From Terramyces sp. JEL0728 (lineage: Eukaryota > Chytridiomycota > Chytridiomycetes > Rhizophydiales > Terramycetaceae), in NCBI GenBank assembly GCA_027603945.1, contig JADIIU010000019.1, forward strand, positions 1 to 64,000: DNA of 64,000 nt, written 5' to 3'. The position numbers and the translations under genes are program-made. Under the pieces are notes generated by a model. It saw only the letters and a program-made list of their open reading frames with translations. It was not told the origin of the DNA and searched no databases. This document shows, piece by piece, positions 24,592 through 34,729 of this stretch. Position 1 is the stretch's first letter. Each line of letters begins with the position of its first letter.

Positions 24592-26942
24592 TCAAGGAGC
24601 TGATTCAAATTTGAAGAGGGCATCGTACATTTTAGCCCCAAGTTCGGCTGCAACTTGAGGATTTTTGAAGACTGCCACTTTGACAGAGTCAACTGACAAT
24701 TTTGCATAATAGTTAGTGCTACGATTAGAAGAAACCTACTGAATTGCCCGTCCCATTCCTTCGATAATAACAAGGTCTACATTTTCGCTGGCTGCGATAA
24801 CGTCTTCGCTGACTCGTTCAAGATCAATACAAGGAGAAGTGTTGCCAGTAGACACAAATGTCAACACCTTTGATCTGTATGCCTTTTCAATAGTTGAATC
24901 AATCTTTGACACTTGTTCTAAAATATCTCTCAATTCGCCGGCAGTGATATCGTTGACAGATGGTTGGGAGTTGGCTGCAATCACAACCCTTGTACCTCTC
25001 GAAACAAGGTACCGGACAAATGGAAGGATACCAAAGATTAAATCGGCGCCGCTGTTATCCACAAAAATCATACATTTTTTGTATGGTTTGCCATCCAAAA
25101 TCCTATCCCTAAAATCTTTGGTGTCGTAGAACTTTGGGTCGTATCCAATTTTCGACTATGTCAACAAGATCGTACCTGAGCAACTTTAAAATCTAACTCG
25201 CCCTTCTTGATCATTTCCTGGATTTCGGTGGCTCCCCAGTCATACATATTCCCAGCCAAAATGTTGTTAACAAGTTCATCAATCAGCGCTGCACCAGACA
25301 ATTTATCCAACTTTGAAGTCAATAAAGGGTATCCATGTAGCGCCTGGCTGTTCTCCTTCTGTTTGATTTTAGAAAAGATATCATTGAAGCCCATTTCTCT
25401 TAGACACTGCTCTCTCAAATTCAAGAGACTAAAGGTTAAGTGCATCTACCTTCTAACAGAAAGTTTACCATATTCGTTTGGATTTGTCTTCAATTCCGAT
25501 AAATGGTGACGGTACATCTTTTCAAACATTTCCGCACGGGCTAATGAATCTTCATTCTTGGCAGTTGCGATATCTACAAGAGACTTTAAATTTGCATCTA
25601 ATAGCTCTATCCAATATGAGTGTAGATTTCTTTCTGTTAGTTCAATAGTGTCAGGATTGTATGATTTTGGGTCCAGAAGCAATGGGAATTGATCAAGAGT
25701 AATTGGATGTTCTTCCAAGCTTCCGACCGCAGTAATATTGTTCTTTTCAATACTGCTAAAGTTTTCAGTAAAAGAGTTTAATCTTGCATATGTAGGAGGA
25801 TCCCTCAAGAATGCTCCAACCGCGCCAAGATATCCTTCATGTCTCAAGAATTGTGCCTTGATTTTCCCTTTGGACCAGAAGGCAATGGCATAACTGAGAG
25901 TGTTCATCGTAATCGGATGCCCGTTGATAAAGAAACCACTAAAATAGATTCTACGATTACAAAGAAAATACCTTTGAATACCATGTGCCTGTGCATTCAG
26001 ATATGCAATCTGTCCAATATTATTACTGACCAGGAAAAGGAGTGAAGCCGAGATGTCTTCTTGAGCAAATTTGCCCTTTCTTTCCGTTGGAGGAACTTTG
26101 ATCACTTTACCAAAAGATGACGCGATAGTGGTGCTCTTCAACCCAATTTTCGAGTAATCGCCTCCGTAAATATCACCGACTAGCATATCTACGTTTTTGT
26201 TGTCGCCTAGCTTTGACATTGCTGCGTTAACATATTCGTACCCAGCATTTCGTCATAGTCCTTTGCATCTGTGAGCAGCCCCAACAAACCCCATAGCGTG
26301 CCTCCTCCTAATGATGTGCCGCTGATGCGTTCATAAGTTTCATCGCTTGTTACTTTGATGATGGAAACACCAGACCCAATATTCACCAACATGTACGGAA
26401 ATAATTCCTGGGAATTGTTTTCAAACTGCATAGGTTCCGGACGCCTTTCATCATAAGTAAATACTTCATAAGCAATTTGTCTAACAAGGAAGTTTAATCC
26501 GTAGATTAAACATTCCATCTCATCTTCCTTTTGAATGGCAACACCAAGCTTTTCTCTGAATAAATCTAAAATTAAAGGGACAAACCGTAGAATTTATGAG
26601 AACCTCCACCAGTAGCTAATATTAAGACAAGGTACCTTTGATTCTAACTGGGGTATCGCCTCTTTCCGTCAGCAAACCTTGAAGAAACCCAATGCATTGC
26701 TCTATTTTTGCGGTTTCAAACTTGCAAAAGCTCAATCTACCTCCTTGCGATTGCTTAGAGAACCAAACCACTTTTGCCAAACTGCCTCCCTTTAAATTAA
26801 TTGAAATTACGATATCAACGGCAATATGTGCAATATTATCGCTCTGATTTGGAAGCACGATGTCGCTCTTCTTGTTTTCCGAAATGAAGGATTCGTTTGT
26901 ATTTAACGATCCTGCTGAAGGGTTGCGATACATTTTCGACAT
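24592..26942 (-). CDS. Pantothenate kinase-like / DUF89 phosphatase fusion (PANK4 type)
   Basis: Bifunctional protein of CoA metabolism. Exons are 26811..26942, 26636..26789, 26586..26615, 26242..26565, 25972..26221, 25450..25950, 25176..25428, 24740..25155 and 24592..24718 (728 aa). The N-terminal half is PanK-like: VDIGGSLAKVVWFSK, ATGGGSHKF, LVNIGSGVSIIKV and ISGTSLGGGTLWG, IYFSGFFINGHP. The C-terminal half is the DUF89/ARMT1-type phosphatase with the metal-site FVDNSGAD and the ending GMGRAIHTNYYA that continues in the last exon. All eight introns are 20-21 nt; two are 21 nt with no in-frame stop, recognised only by homology. Whether the kinase half is active cannot be judged by eye. Confidence 0.93.
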
Positions 26943-26982
26943 TGGAATTTGTGTTGGGAAAAACTTTGGAATCTTTTCAAGA

Positions 26983-28750
26983 ATGCGAGATAACTTTGAA
27001 CTGGCAGTTCTGGACAGCAGAAATCACTGGAATATATACGTAAATGAAACGCTGCAGTCGATAAATATCTTTGAACAGCTGGAAACGGAAACACGAGATT
27101 ACAGTGAGATATCGGATATAATATTACCATCAGTGGATGAATCTCAAGACTTGTCATTCAAAGAAAAAGAGCTGGATAATGAAACTGAAATTCCAGACAT
27201 TACAGAAGCAGATTTTCCTGTTCCATTAACAGATCAGAGTTCCAATCAACAGGAAGACTGTATGGAAGACGAGCTATTTTCAATGTCGCAGAGGCTAGTG
27301 TCGTCCTTGTTTCCTAAAGTTGCTCAGAAACCAAAGGAAAGGGAGCCTGATCATACCGATTTCTATTTGGAGAAAATCAATGTAATTAACCCTTAAATTA
27401 GCAATTGGAATTGGATCTGTCGAAAACCAAACAGCTGCTGTTGAAATCAAAGAGAGAGTTGGAATCAGCAGTGAAGAGGGAAGAAAAAGCTAGAATCGAT
27501 AAAGCAAGTAAAAGTTAATAGTAGGAAAATGAAATCTTCTATCTAAATGAAGAAATCAGAAAGCTAAAAGTATCGGTGGATCTGGAAATGAAGAAATTCA
27601 AAAAGGAGAAACTACTCTGGGAAAAACAACGAAAAGCAATGGAAATCTTGCCGACAAAAAGGTAGATTGGGATTTATAAAAGGGAGCGGCAAGAAGTGGA
27701 GATGTTGCGAATACAGCTGCAAGAAGAGCGGGACAAATTCAAACAAAATGAAAATCGGCTGCAGCTTGGCCAAGAACGAACAAGAAAGAAAAATGAAGAT
27801 TTGGAGAAGCGCAATAGAGAGCTGTTGGAGGAAGTAAAGACACTGGAGCAAGAAAGATCAAATTTCCTTGAATTAAAAAAGTCTGCCACGACTGAAAAAG
27901 AAGAGAGGTTTGTGGAGGATTTCAAAGCAAGCGAAAGAGTTCGAACATCATTGCCACTTGCAAAAAGCAAAAAACCTTCGCTATTGAAACAAGCTACCCG
28001 CCTGTCATTAGGATCGGCAGAACAGAAAACGCTAAAGAAAACTGCATCAATGCCAGCTTTAAATATCAAAGTATCAAAAAGGAATATAGTGCATGCTCCG
28101 AGTGAAGGAGAGCTGAAGTTGAACGAGTTGGAAAAGAAATTGGGAATGAAAACACATGTACACGTAATTATTAGTAATTCTTAGCAAAATGAAATGAAAG
28201 ATGGGTGTATAGAGCGGTTCTATTCTGATAAATCACGATGTGTGTGGAATAATGGAAACTCGATTGAAGTATACAAACCAGATGGACTAATTACAACATT
28301 TTTCCCTAATGGGGACAAGAAAGCAGTAATTAGGTTTAATTCAAGGTGGATATCGGCAAAATAGAGACTTACTGGTATAAGGAGTCAAAGATAAAGCAGA
28401 CAATAACACCTGGCGGAGAAACACTGGTTGAATTTGAAAATGGACAAAAGGAAAGAAAGTTGCCTGATGGTACATGGATAATAGAATTTACAGATAATAC
28501 GGTAAAAACAGTAAATCCAGACGGGTCTGAAAGAATCCTGTATGGCGATGGCAAATATCAAGAAACCGACAAAAATGGCCGCAAAGTCATCAAATTCCCA
28601 GAAGGGATAATAGAGACGCATGAAAACGGACGGAAAGAGCGGGTGTACCCAAGCGGAGCCAGGAGGATAACCTACTCTTCAGGGTTACAAGAAACCATCT
28701 ATCCAAATGGAGATATCTGCCTCAAAGACAAACAGGTCGTGCATTTCTAA
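26983..28750 (+). CDS. Centriolar SAS-4/CPAP-like protein with TCP10 C-terminal domain
   Basis: Centriole-elongation protein family. Exons are 26983..27381, 27402..27507, 27553..27661, 27683..28163, 28185..28325 and 28346..28750 (about 546 aa). The middle is a long coiled coil. The last 180 residues are a clear TCP10/G-box domain: single-sheet repeats of the form G-x-x-x-x-x-x-P-(D/N)-G, such as VYKPDGLITTFFPNGDKK, KLPDGTWIIEF, VNPDGSERILYGDGK and YPSGARRITYSSGLQETIY. Introns are 20, ?, 21, 21 and 20 nt. The second one is ambiguous: a 45-nt GT-AG intron keeps the frame, but the coiled coil would favour a shorter one. Start chosen 40 bp from the divergent PANK4-type gene. Confidence 0.82.
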
Positions 28751-28875
28751 TTCTAGGGCAATGTAATCAAGCAAACACATGTCAGCCAAGTCGAACAGTA
28801 TTAATAATATAATTTTCCTTAGTTTGTCTTTATTATTTTCGGTCCTGCTACAAACAGTTGATAAATACAGCATCT

Positions 28876-29786
28876 TCAAGAAGTAGGCGCAGCTTGCTTA
28901 ATTGATATTTCGGCCACTGTTTTCAAAGGGTCGATGGTGTTTGGCCTGTCTCCAACCACATCGGTAGTATCAGTAGTATCGGTTGCGTTGCTTCTACCAC
29001 TACCCATACGGCTGGCTCCATACAAGTTTCCCAACTTCATATCTTGAGCAGGTTCGGTATCCAAAGCTGTTTGAGAGTCTAGAGGCATTAGGGTATCGCC
29101 TAACCCTTTCTCTCCTCCCCAAGACAATCGCAATTCATCGTTAGAGCCTGCACCGAGCGCCTTCTTTCTTTCCAATACTTTGCGAGCATGTTCTTCTTGA
29201 CGTGCCAATTTGAGCTGCAATTTGCTGATTTCACGGTCACGGTTGATCTTGGCAGCTTGCTCCTTCTCCAAAAGACGCAGTTTCAATGCGGCCAAATCTC
29301 CCGGATCTTTTTCTTTACGTGATTTGAGTTTAGGTTTGTCACCTTTGCGACGTTTTTTCGTTTCTTGCTGGTCAGCCAAATCCTAGCGTTAGTACGTTCT
29401 AATTGAATAAAAGTCTTTATGACGCACCCCATAAAGAAGATTATCAAGATCGTTACCAACCTTCCAGCGAGCTTCCGTGTTTGCTAATTTAGCTTTGATG
29501 TCATTATCAGATATCAAGAGCTTTGGTAATGAGAGTTTTGCTGATTGCGAGAGTGATTTTGGAGGTTTTTTTGTTTCAGTTAATTCGTCTAGTGGGATTT
29601 CAAAGGCGACGGATTGGCCTACAGTATTAATTGGAATAGATGGGATCACACGCTTTGACAGTACATCTGGTCCTAGCGTTAAATCAATGTACCTTGAGAA
29701 GTATCTGTAACAGATCCACCAGCTTTTTGTTTTGGAATAGTTGTAGCGACAATCTGATTCCCATGCTTTGAAACTCCGCAGCCCAT
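28876..29786 (-). CDS. Stathmin-like protein with N-myristoylation site (STMND1-like)
   Basis: Exons are 29693..29786, 29428..29672 and 28876..29382 (281 aa), with introns of 20 and 45 nt. The N-terminus MGCGVSK is a textbook N-myristoylation plus palmitoylation signal. Residues 45-110 (VAFEIPLDELTETKKPPKSL, then LPKLLISDNDIKAKLANTEA) follow the order seen in stathmin-domain proteins such as vertebrate STMND1, which has [20 protein letters not shown] then a charged helix. A long charged helix follows and the last 100 residues are low-complexity. Stathmins bind tubulin, and STMND1 is associated with cilia. Moderate confidence: stathmin helices are easy to imitate by chance. Confidence 0.55.
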
Positions 29787-30336
29787 TGATGATAATAATT
29801 TAAAAAACGAATGTGAGATTTATAAGCAGATTTAGTTTCACTAGGTGAATGAAATAGGTTTGAGTGAAATAATTCCTTTTTAAGTGTGGTCGGAGATTTT
29901 TAGACGTGACGTATACCAGTCAGGAGGGGAAGACCATCTAAAGTTGATTCAATGTAAACAGTAAATAAATGATTTTTAGTTTTCGATCTTTGGTGAGGAA
30001 ATAACTTTTGGCATCTGCCCACCTGTCAAATGCGACATTCATAGGCAAGTTGGCAGCTTACAGATCTGACGGATATCAGATTTCAAAATTTGAGATTTAT
30101 GCTCAGTGTAAACAATAAAATTGAGAAAAAGTAAATAAACCATTGATACCTGGATGGTTGGTAGGGAAATATCCTTAGCAATAGCGAAATCACAATGGAA
30201 AAACAATAAAGACATAGTTTGGTGGTAGATCAAGCGTTGGAATACCAGCAACCAAGAGCTCGCGGCTATAAAACACCGCCATGCCAACAATCTCGTCTAG
30301 AATTTCAAACAGACCGCTTCAGGAATAACTTTGCTT
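29787..30336. other. Intergenic spacer upstream of the stathmin-like gene
   Basis: 550 bp between the start of the stathmin-like gene and the stop of GLTP, both on the minus strand. AT-rich; contains a TATAAAA-like stretch near 30269 and a T-rich ATTTTTAG near 29900. No exon chain and no tRNA boxes found; an unknown small RNA cannot be excluded. Confidence 0.4.
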
Positions 30337-30938
30337 TTATTGGATATTTTCCTTTTGATAAAAATCAACAATCACTTTGAGCTTTTCATCAAGTCCAGCA
30401 ATCCAGGATTTTAATTGCTCGTTCAATTTTTGATCTTCCCCGTGAGACAAGTTTGCATAGAAATCTTTGCGGTATGGGCAAGCTTTCATGGCGACAGACA
30501 CCATTGGTCTAACTAAAAATGAATGGTGTTTAGATAGAGTTTGTTCGTAAGCTTTGGTAAATGAAGCTTGCAATTCTTCGGATTCATTTTGCAGGTTTAA
30601 TTTCAATCCCAAGCAAGTGAATTCTAAACCTCTTTTTAACCACAACAGTGCTTCTGTTGCAGCTTTCTTTTTTTCAGTTTTTTCAGAAATAACAATGGAT
30701 TGAAGCGTCTTTGATTTGTCTGGTGCCTGATCGTATCTGGTTTTCAATTTAGTAACATTGCCTTGGATATCTGAATTTACTACGGAAAACGCCGATCCTA
30801 GCGAACCTTTTGTTAATGAAACTTACCAAGGAGTTTAATCAAAACTTCTACGCTGTTGAGAAATGGAATTGTTTCAACTTCACCGTTGACTAGGTTCGCA
30901 TCATTGAACGATGTTGGATTCTGGTCGAAAAAAGTCAT
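30337..30938 (-). CDS. Glycolipid transfer protein
   Basis: Cytosolic all-helical carrier that moves glycosphingolipids between membranes. Exons are 30827..30938 and 30337..30806 (193 aa), with a 20-nt intron. The lipid-headgroup pocket signature is intact: ALLWLKRGLEFTCLGLKLNL with the tryptophan, TKAYEQTLSKHHSFLVRP with the histidine, and AMKACPYRKDFYANL. The N-terminal helix (VETIPFLNSVEVLIKLLGSL) is split by the intron. Length is normal for GLTP, close to the ~200-aa soluble form without a PH domain. Confidence 0.9.
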
Positions 30939-31156
30939 TTGGATTTCGAAACTTGGACAAACAATTTGCACGCGTTGCTAGGGTAAAGAGTGCTTCAAAT
31001 CAGATTATAGTATGTCGGGCACTATGCTCTCTTCAATAACCGGCGCTGTCAATCCCTCTTACCAATATGGTGGACTCTAATGATTATAAAGAGTATGCAC
31101 TCTTTAGTGAATATAAAAGATTTAAAACACAAATATCATTTATAAACACGGTTTAT

Positions 31157-31855
31157 TCACTGAAAGATAACTTCTGGGTTAATATAATTGGAGTCCAACA
31201 GACTATCTGAACGAGTCATTTCCCTAAAGGCACTATCGGAAGTTCTGGTTTCTTTGAGAAACGCGGCAGTTTCTGCGAGTTTAACCGGCTGGTCAAGCTT
31301 ATACTGAACAGAACCTAGTTGAGGGGAACAAAACGTTTCTGCAGGCGAATTGTCTGCGAGGTCAAGTTGGCCAAAACTATGCTGCATTGTATTCGGTTGA
31401 GGGGAATAGAACGATTCTGTTGCCTGAGACCAAGGTGAAAATGAGTCAGACACAGATTGCACTGGGGTATCATAACATGGATACATATCCGCAGGGCATC
31501 GGAATACAAAGTACTTTTTCCCCTGGATTACTTCGGTTTTGATTAATCCAACATTATCTTGAGGACTATTCAACAATGGTGAGCGTTTAATTTTGTCAAC
31601 TCCCTTTTCAGCAGTCTTTACAAACCCTTGAAGTTTGTTTTGGAATGATCCACAAGTACGTAGATGATCAAAGTAGTTGGAATCTTTTGTGCTGTAGTCG
31701 CAGAATTGACACCTGCTGTAGGCTCGATCCTTATTCCCATCCAATTTTTCACAGTTTAATAAATGTCTGGCAAGAACTTGATGTAATTTACCGTCGCTGC
31801 AAAACTTGCATTCCAATCCTTTTTCAAGTTCCTTCTTGTTCATTGCCTTTCCCAT
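31157..31855 (-). CDS. Protein with two C2HC/C2H2-like zinc fingers
   Basis: Single exon, 232 aa, not assigned to a known family. Two finger-like units lie at the N-terminus: CKFCSDGKLHQVLARHLLNC (residues 16-35) and CQFCDYSTKDSNYFDHLRTC (residues 49-68), both C-x2-C...H-x4-C. The C-terminal half is rich in S, P and Q and holds two imperfect copies of a SPQ..(T/S)(M/V)Q......DQ/DL..A segment. The layout suggests a nucleic-acid-binding regulator, but no more can be said. Confidence 0.5.
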   Translation of the reverse strand: MGKAMNKKELEKGLECKFCSDGKLHQVLARHLLNCEKLDGNKDRAYSRCQFCDYSTKDSNYFDHLRTCGSFQNKLQGFVKTAEKGVDKIKRSPLLNSPQDNVGLIKTEVIQGKKYFVFRCPADMYPCYDTPVQSVSDSFSPWSQATESFYSPQPNTMQHSFGQLDLADNSPAETFCSPQLGSVQYKLDQPVKLAETAAFLKETRTSDSAFREMTRSDSLLDSNYINPEVIFQ

Positions 31856-31976
31856 GTTGATGATTAGCCGAGGAAATGCTCTATATTTATACCCAACAGC
31901 TTGCCCCTTTTTATGTGGGAGAGTTTGTCACAATTTCATCCAATAAAATACACGCAGACCATCAGATCAAAAAGGT

Positions 31977-33332
31977 TTATTCCAATAACGGAAGTAAATC
32001 AGAAATGGTTTTCAAATCCATAGACTTGATTTTTTCAGTCCACACTAGTTTTTCATCATCATCTTCTTGTGGTTCGATGCCAACAATCTTGATATTCTCC
32101 AACCCAGATAGGGGATAGTTTGGATCAATTTTCAAGACAAACGCTCTGCCGCTTTCTGCTTGTACCAGCAATTCCAACAGTTCATCGTCAAAGATTCCTA
32201 TTTTAGTATCAGCTACCCCCATTCTGTACAATAATTTCCATTTCTCTCTTTCTATTCAAGTAATTCATTACGCGGTTGTTTAAAACCGATACGCTGGTTC
32301 CAATTGCTTCGTTCAAAGGGAAATCTGCAACCATCTCAAGAATATCTTGAAATTCAACATTATCAGCCTAAGTTAGACCAGGTGTACTTGAATATCCAAT
32401 TTCTTGTCGTTTAAAATGTACGTAATTGTAACATCTTCAATTATTACTTGGAATTTGGTGTCTGAAAGCGTATTAATTTTGGTTTGGTTAAATCTGTATA
32501 GCAGCTTTAACTGTTCCTTGAACCATTTGCCTACCATTAGTATCTAATCTCTGGAAAAGCCATTCAGTCTCGAGACATAAGCGAGAATGAGATTCTCGAT
32601 TGCCATAGCGCTCTAAACTCTTACCTAACTCTTCTACTTGTGGATCCTTCTTTTCTGAAATTCTTTTTGCTTCCAATTCGCGTTCTTTTGCTTCCTGCCG
32701 AGTCTTTCTCAATTCTTCATTATTTGCACTCAACTCTTGTTTTCTCTTTTTCAATTTCTCGTTCGATTCCTGTTTCGCCTTCAGTTCTTTTTCGAGTTGT
32801 TTCAATAATTCCGATTCTTGTTTCTCGCTCTCTTTCAATTCATCATTATTCTGAAATTCAATTTGCAAATCTAATAATTCTTGCTCTTTTTCTTTGGCAA
32901 TTGATAAATCATTGAACAACTGCTGCTTATTGACTTGAATTTCGTTGATAAGATGTTGGAGCTGTTTTGATATTGAAATAATGTCTTCCTTTTTCTGTTC
33001 AATTTCCAAACGATATTCTTTGGTCTTTGATTTTTCACCTTCTACTTTTCGTTGCATCTCATTTACTTGATCTACGGTTTTGTATTGCGGAGTGAAGCCT
33101 AGATTAATGAGACAAATACCTGTATATAAGTGAGGTCGTACCCGATACAAGCTTATACCATTCTGCTTGATGCCCTTTTTCCAGAAACAGCTCCTTTAAT
33201 TTTGTAAACAATAATTTGTGGTTTTGGACTTTAGAATCATTGAAATCGTTGATATTCAACTGCAGATTTGCAGATTCCTTTAGTAATCTTGTTATTTAAA
33301 TATTACTGCTCGATAGACTGTACATCAATCAT
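31977..33332 (-). CDS. Coiled-coil protein with C-terminal RWD-like region (KNL1/Spc105-like)
   Basis: Exons are 33307..33332, 33142..33287, 32524..33098, 32388..32504, 32217..32367 and 31977..32197 (411 aa), with introns of 19, 43, 19, 20 and 19 nt. About 190 residues of coiled coil are followed by two alpha/beta units (FQVIIEDVTITYILNDKK... and FVLKIDPNYPLSGLENIKIV...), an order like the C-terminal half of KNL1/Spc105, which docks Mis12 at kinetochores. The MELT-repeat N-terminus of KNL1 is absent in this model. Alternative: another RWD coiled-coil protein (Kre28, Spc24/25 or HAUS type). The exon chain is better supported than the name. Confidence 0.5.
33099..33141 (-). other. 43-nt intron made of two abutting mini-introns
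   Basis: Second intron of the KNL1-like gene. On the coding strand a 22-nt GT...ACAG unit (33120..33141) is joined directly to a 21-nt GT...TTAATCTAG unit (33099..33119). Removing only the second would add 22 nt and shift the frame; removing both gives KLVSGFTPQYKTVDQ. Confidence 0.6.
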
Positions 33333-33496
33333 TTGAGATTTTAATTTTCGGACAAGAAAAAAGTAACCACATGAAATTGGTCAGTCAATCGTACTGATCG
33401 TATAACAGCAATAGGGCTACACCCAACTAAGAGTTGCTTAGATCTGTAGAATTATTGCCGTGGTGGGCAGTTCAAATCCACAAGTAATAACATTTA

Positions 33497-34695
33497 TTAA
33501 ACTTCAGTGAAATCATAGAGATATTTGCCGATATCAAATGAGATACTTTTGGATACAATCTGAATAAATTCATATCCAACGTTACACTTGATCTTGTAAT
33601 TCAATTGGTTGCTGATCTTGATTATTAGTCGCAAGTTGACCAAAGTTGAAATCTGCATTAAAATAGAGTACTTGAGAATAAACGTCAAAGCTGCCAGGAA
33701 TGTCTTGATCCAAAATCGAGTAAAATATCGCCAACAACCTTTCAATGTTGAATGCCTTTGGACCGAGTAATTGCTGTCGCTTTGATTTGTGCTTGGTGAG
33801 TTTCTTTTCTCCGCCTTTGGTAAAGAATCTCATTAGTGAACAAATACCTATTGTCCAGTCTTGAAGGATTAAATGAACCTAAAAAGGAGGCAATCAGGAG
33901 ATGCTTTGTATAGTAGGGCAACTCTACCTTTTTGTCGTTCATGGTTCTTAGAAACAAGTTGTTGAAAGCTACTTGAAGGTGCTTTTGGAATAGTGTAAAA
34001 AGCTTACTGCTCTGATCATAAGTGGCTACGTTAGCTGGAATTACCTTTTCCCTCTTTAATTGGCTCGATATATTTCGGGTATAGAATGAAACAGAGATAC
34101 CGCAGCTCATTCAGGTTATTCGTGACACTGCTGATCGAATCAATCACCAGTCCAACAAACTGTTCATACTTGATGTTTTCTTTTCCGTCTAGCATCAGGA
34201 TATCAATAGTCTCTTGTCGGGTGTATTTTGGGAAATTCACCGTCAGTGGTTGTTCACAATAGAAATGCTTTTGCAGCAAATTCCATTTCAGAAACGAGAT
34301 GAACACGATCTGAATCTGCGGCTGAATCTCTGGCAGCTTCAGCAAGAAAGGGAATATATTTGGTTCTGAAATATCCAATTCTTCTATCTGATCGAGCACC
34401 TTTATAAGTCACCAAATACTATTAACCTCTTTGATTCTATAGATGCGCAATAACATACAAAATCGTCATAATCATTACATACGTGCGATTCATTCCATTG
34501 GCTCAATATCGAATCAAATAACTGTTTAATTGTAAATATTTCCAAGGAGTTGATCCATGCATGATGTGTATCCGCAACTGCTTTCTTGGTGATTAGTGTC
34601 TTTCCGGTTGAGGGTAAGCCTGTAATAAATAGAATGGATTCATTCGATCTCAAAAAGTTTGATATTTGCGTTGCATGTAAATCTCTTGATTGCAT
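33497..34695 (-). CDS. ORC5: Origin recognition complex subunit 5
   Basis: AAA+ subunit of the replication-origin complex. Exons are 34420..34695, 34045..34399, 33848..34025, 33672..33828 and 33497..33652 (373 aa), with introns of 20, 19, 19 and 19 nt. Walker A is FITGLPSTGKTLITKKA near the N-terminus; Walker B is VLDQIEEL. Later family blocks are ELRYLCFILYPKYIEPI, VELPYYTKHLLIASFLGSFN, LLGPKAFNIERLLAIFYSIL, and the ending SFDIGKYLYDF. Each block sits in a different raw frame, so the four mini-introns are well supported. Starts 34 bp from divergent AHI1. Shorter than animal ORC5 (about 435 aa). Confidence 0.95.
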
Positions 34696-34729
34696 CTCAA
34701 ATATTTCGGACTTTTTTTTCGCGCTTTAA

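Noticed and set aside
26860..26982. Open frame upstream of the SAS-4-like gene that would overlap the PANK4-type gene start
   Set aside because: The extension is the antisense of the first PANK4-type exon; the ATG at 26983 gives a clean non-overlapping start.
33420..33480. tRNA-like B-box (AGTTCAAATCC) with a possible hairpin upstream
   Set aside because: No matching 7-bp acceptor stem, no A-box at a fitting distance and no proper anticodon arm (the hairpin I could draw has a 5-nt loop).
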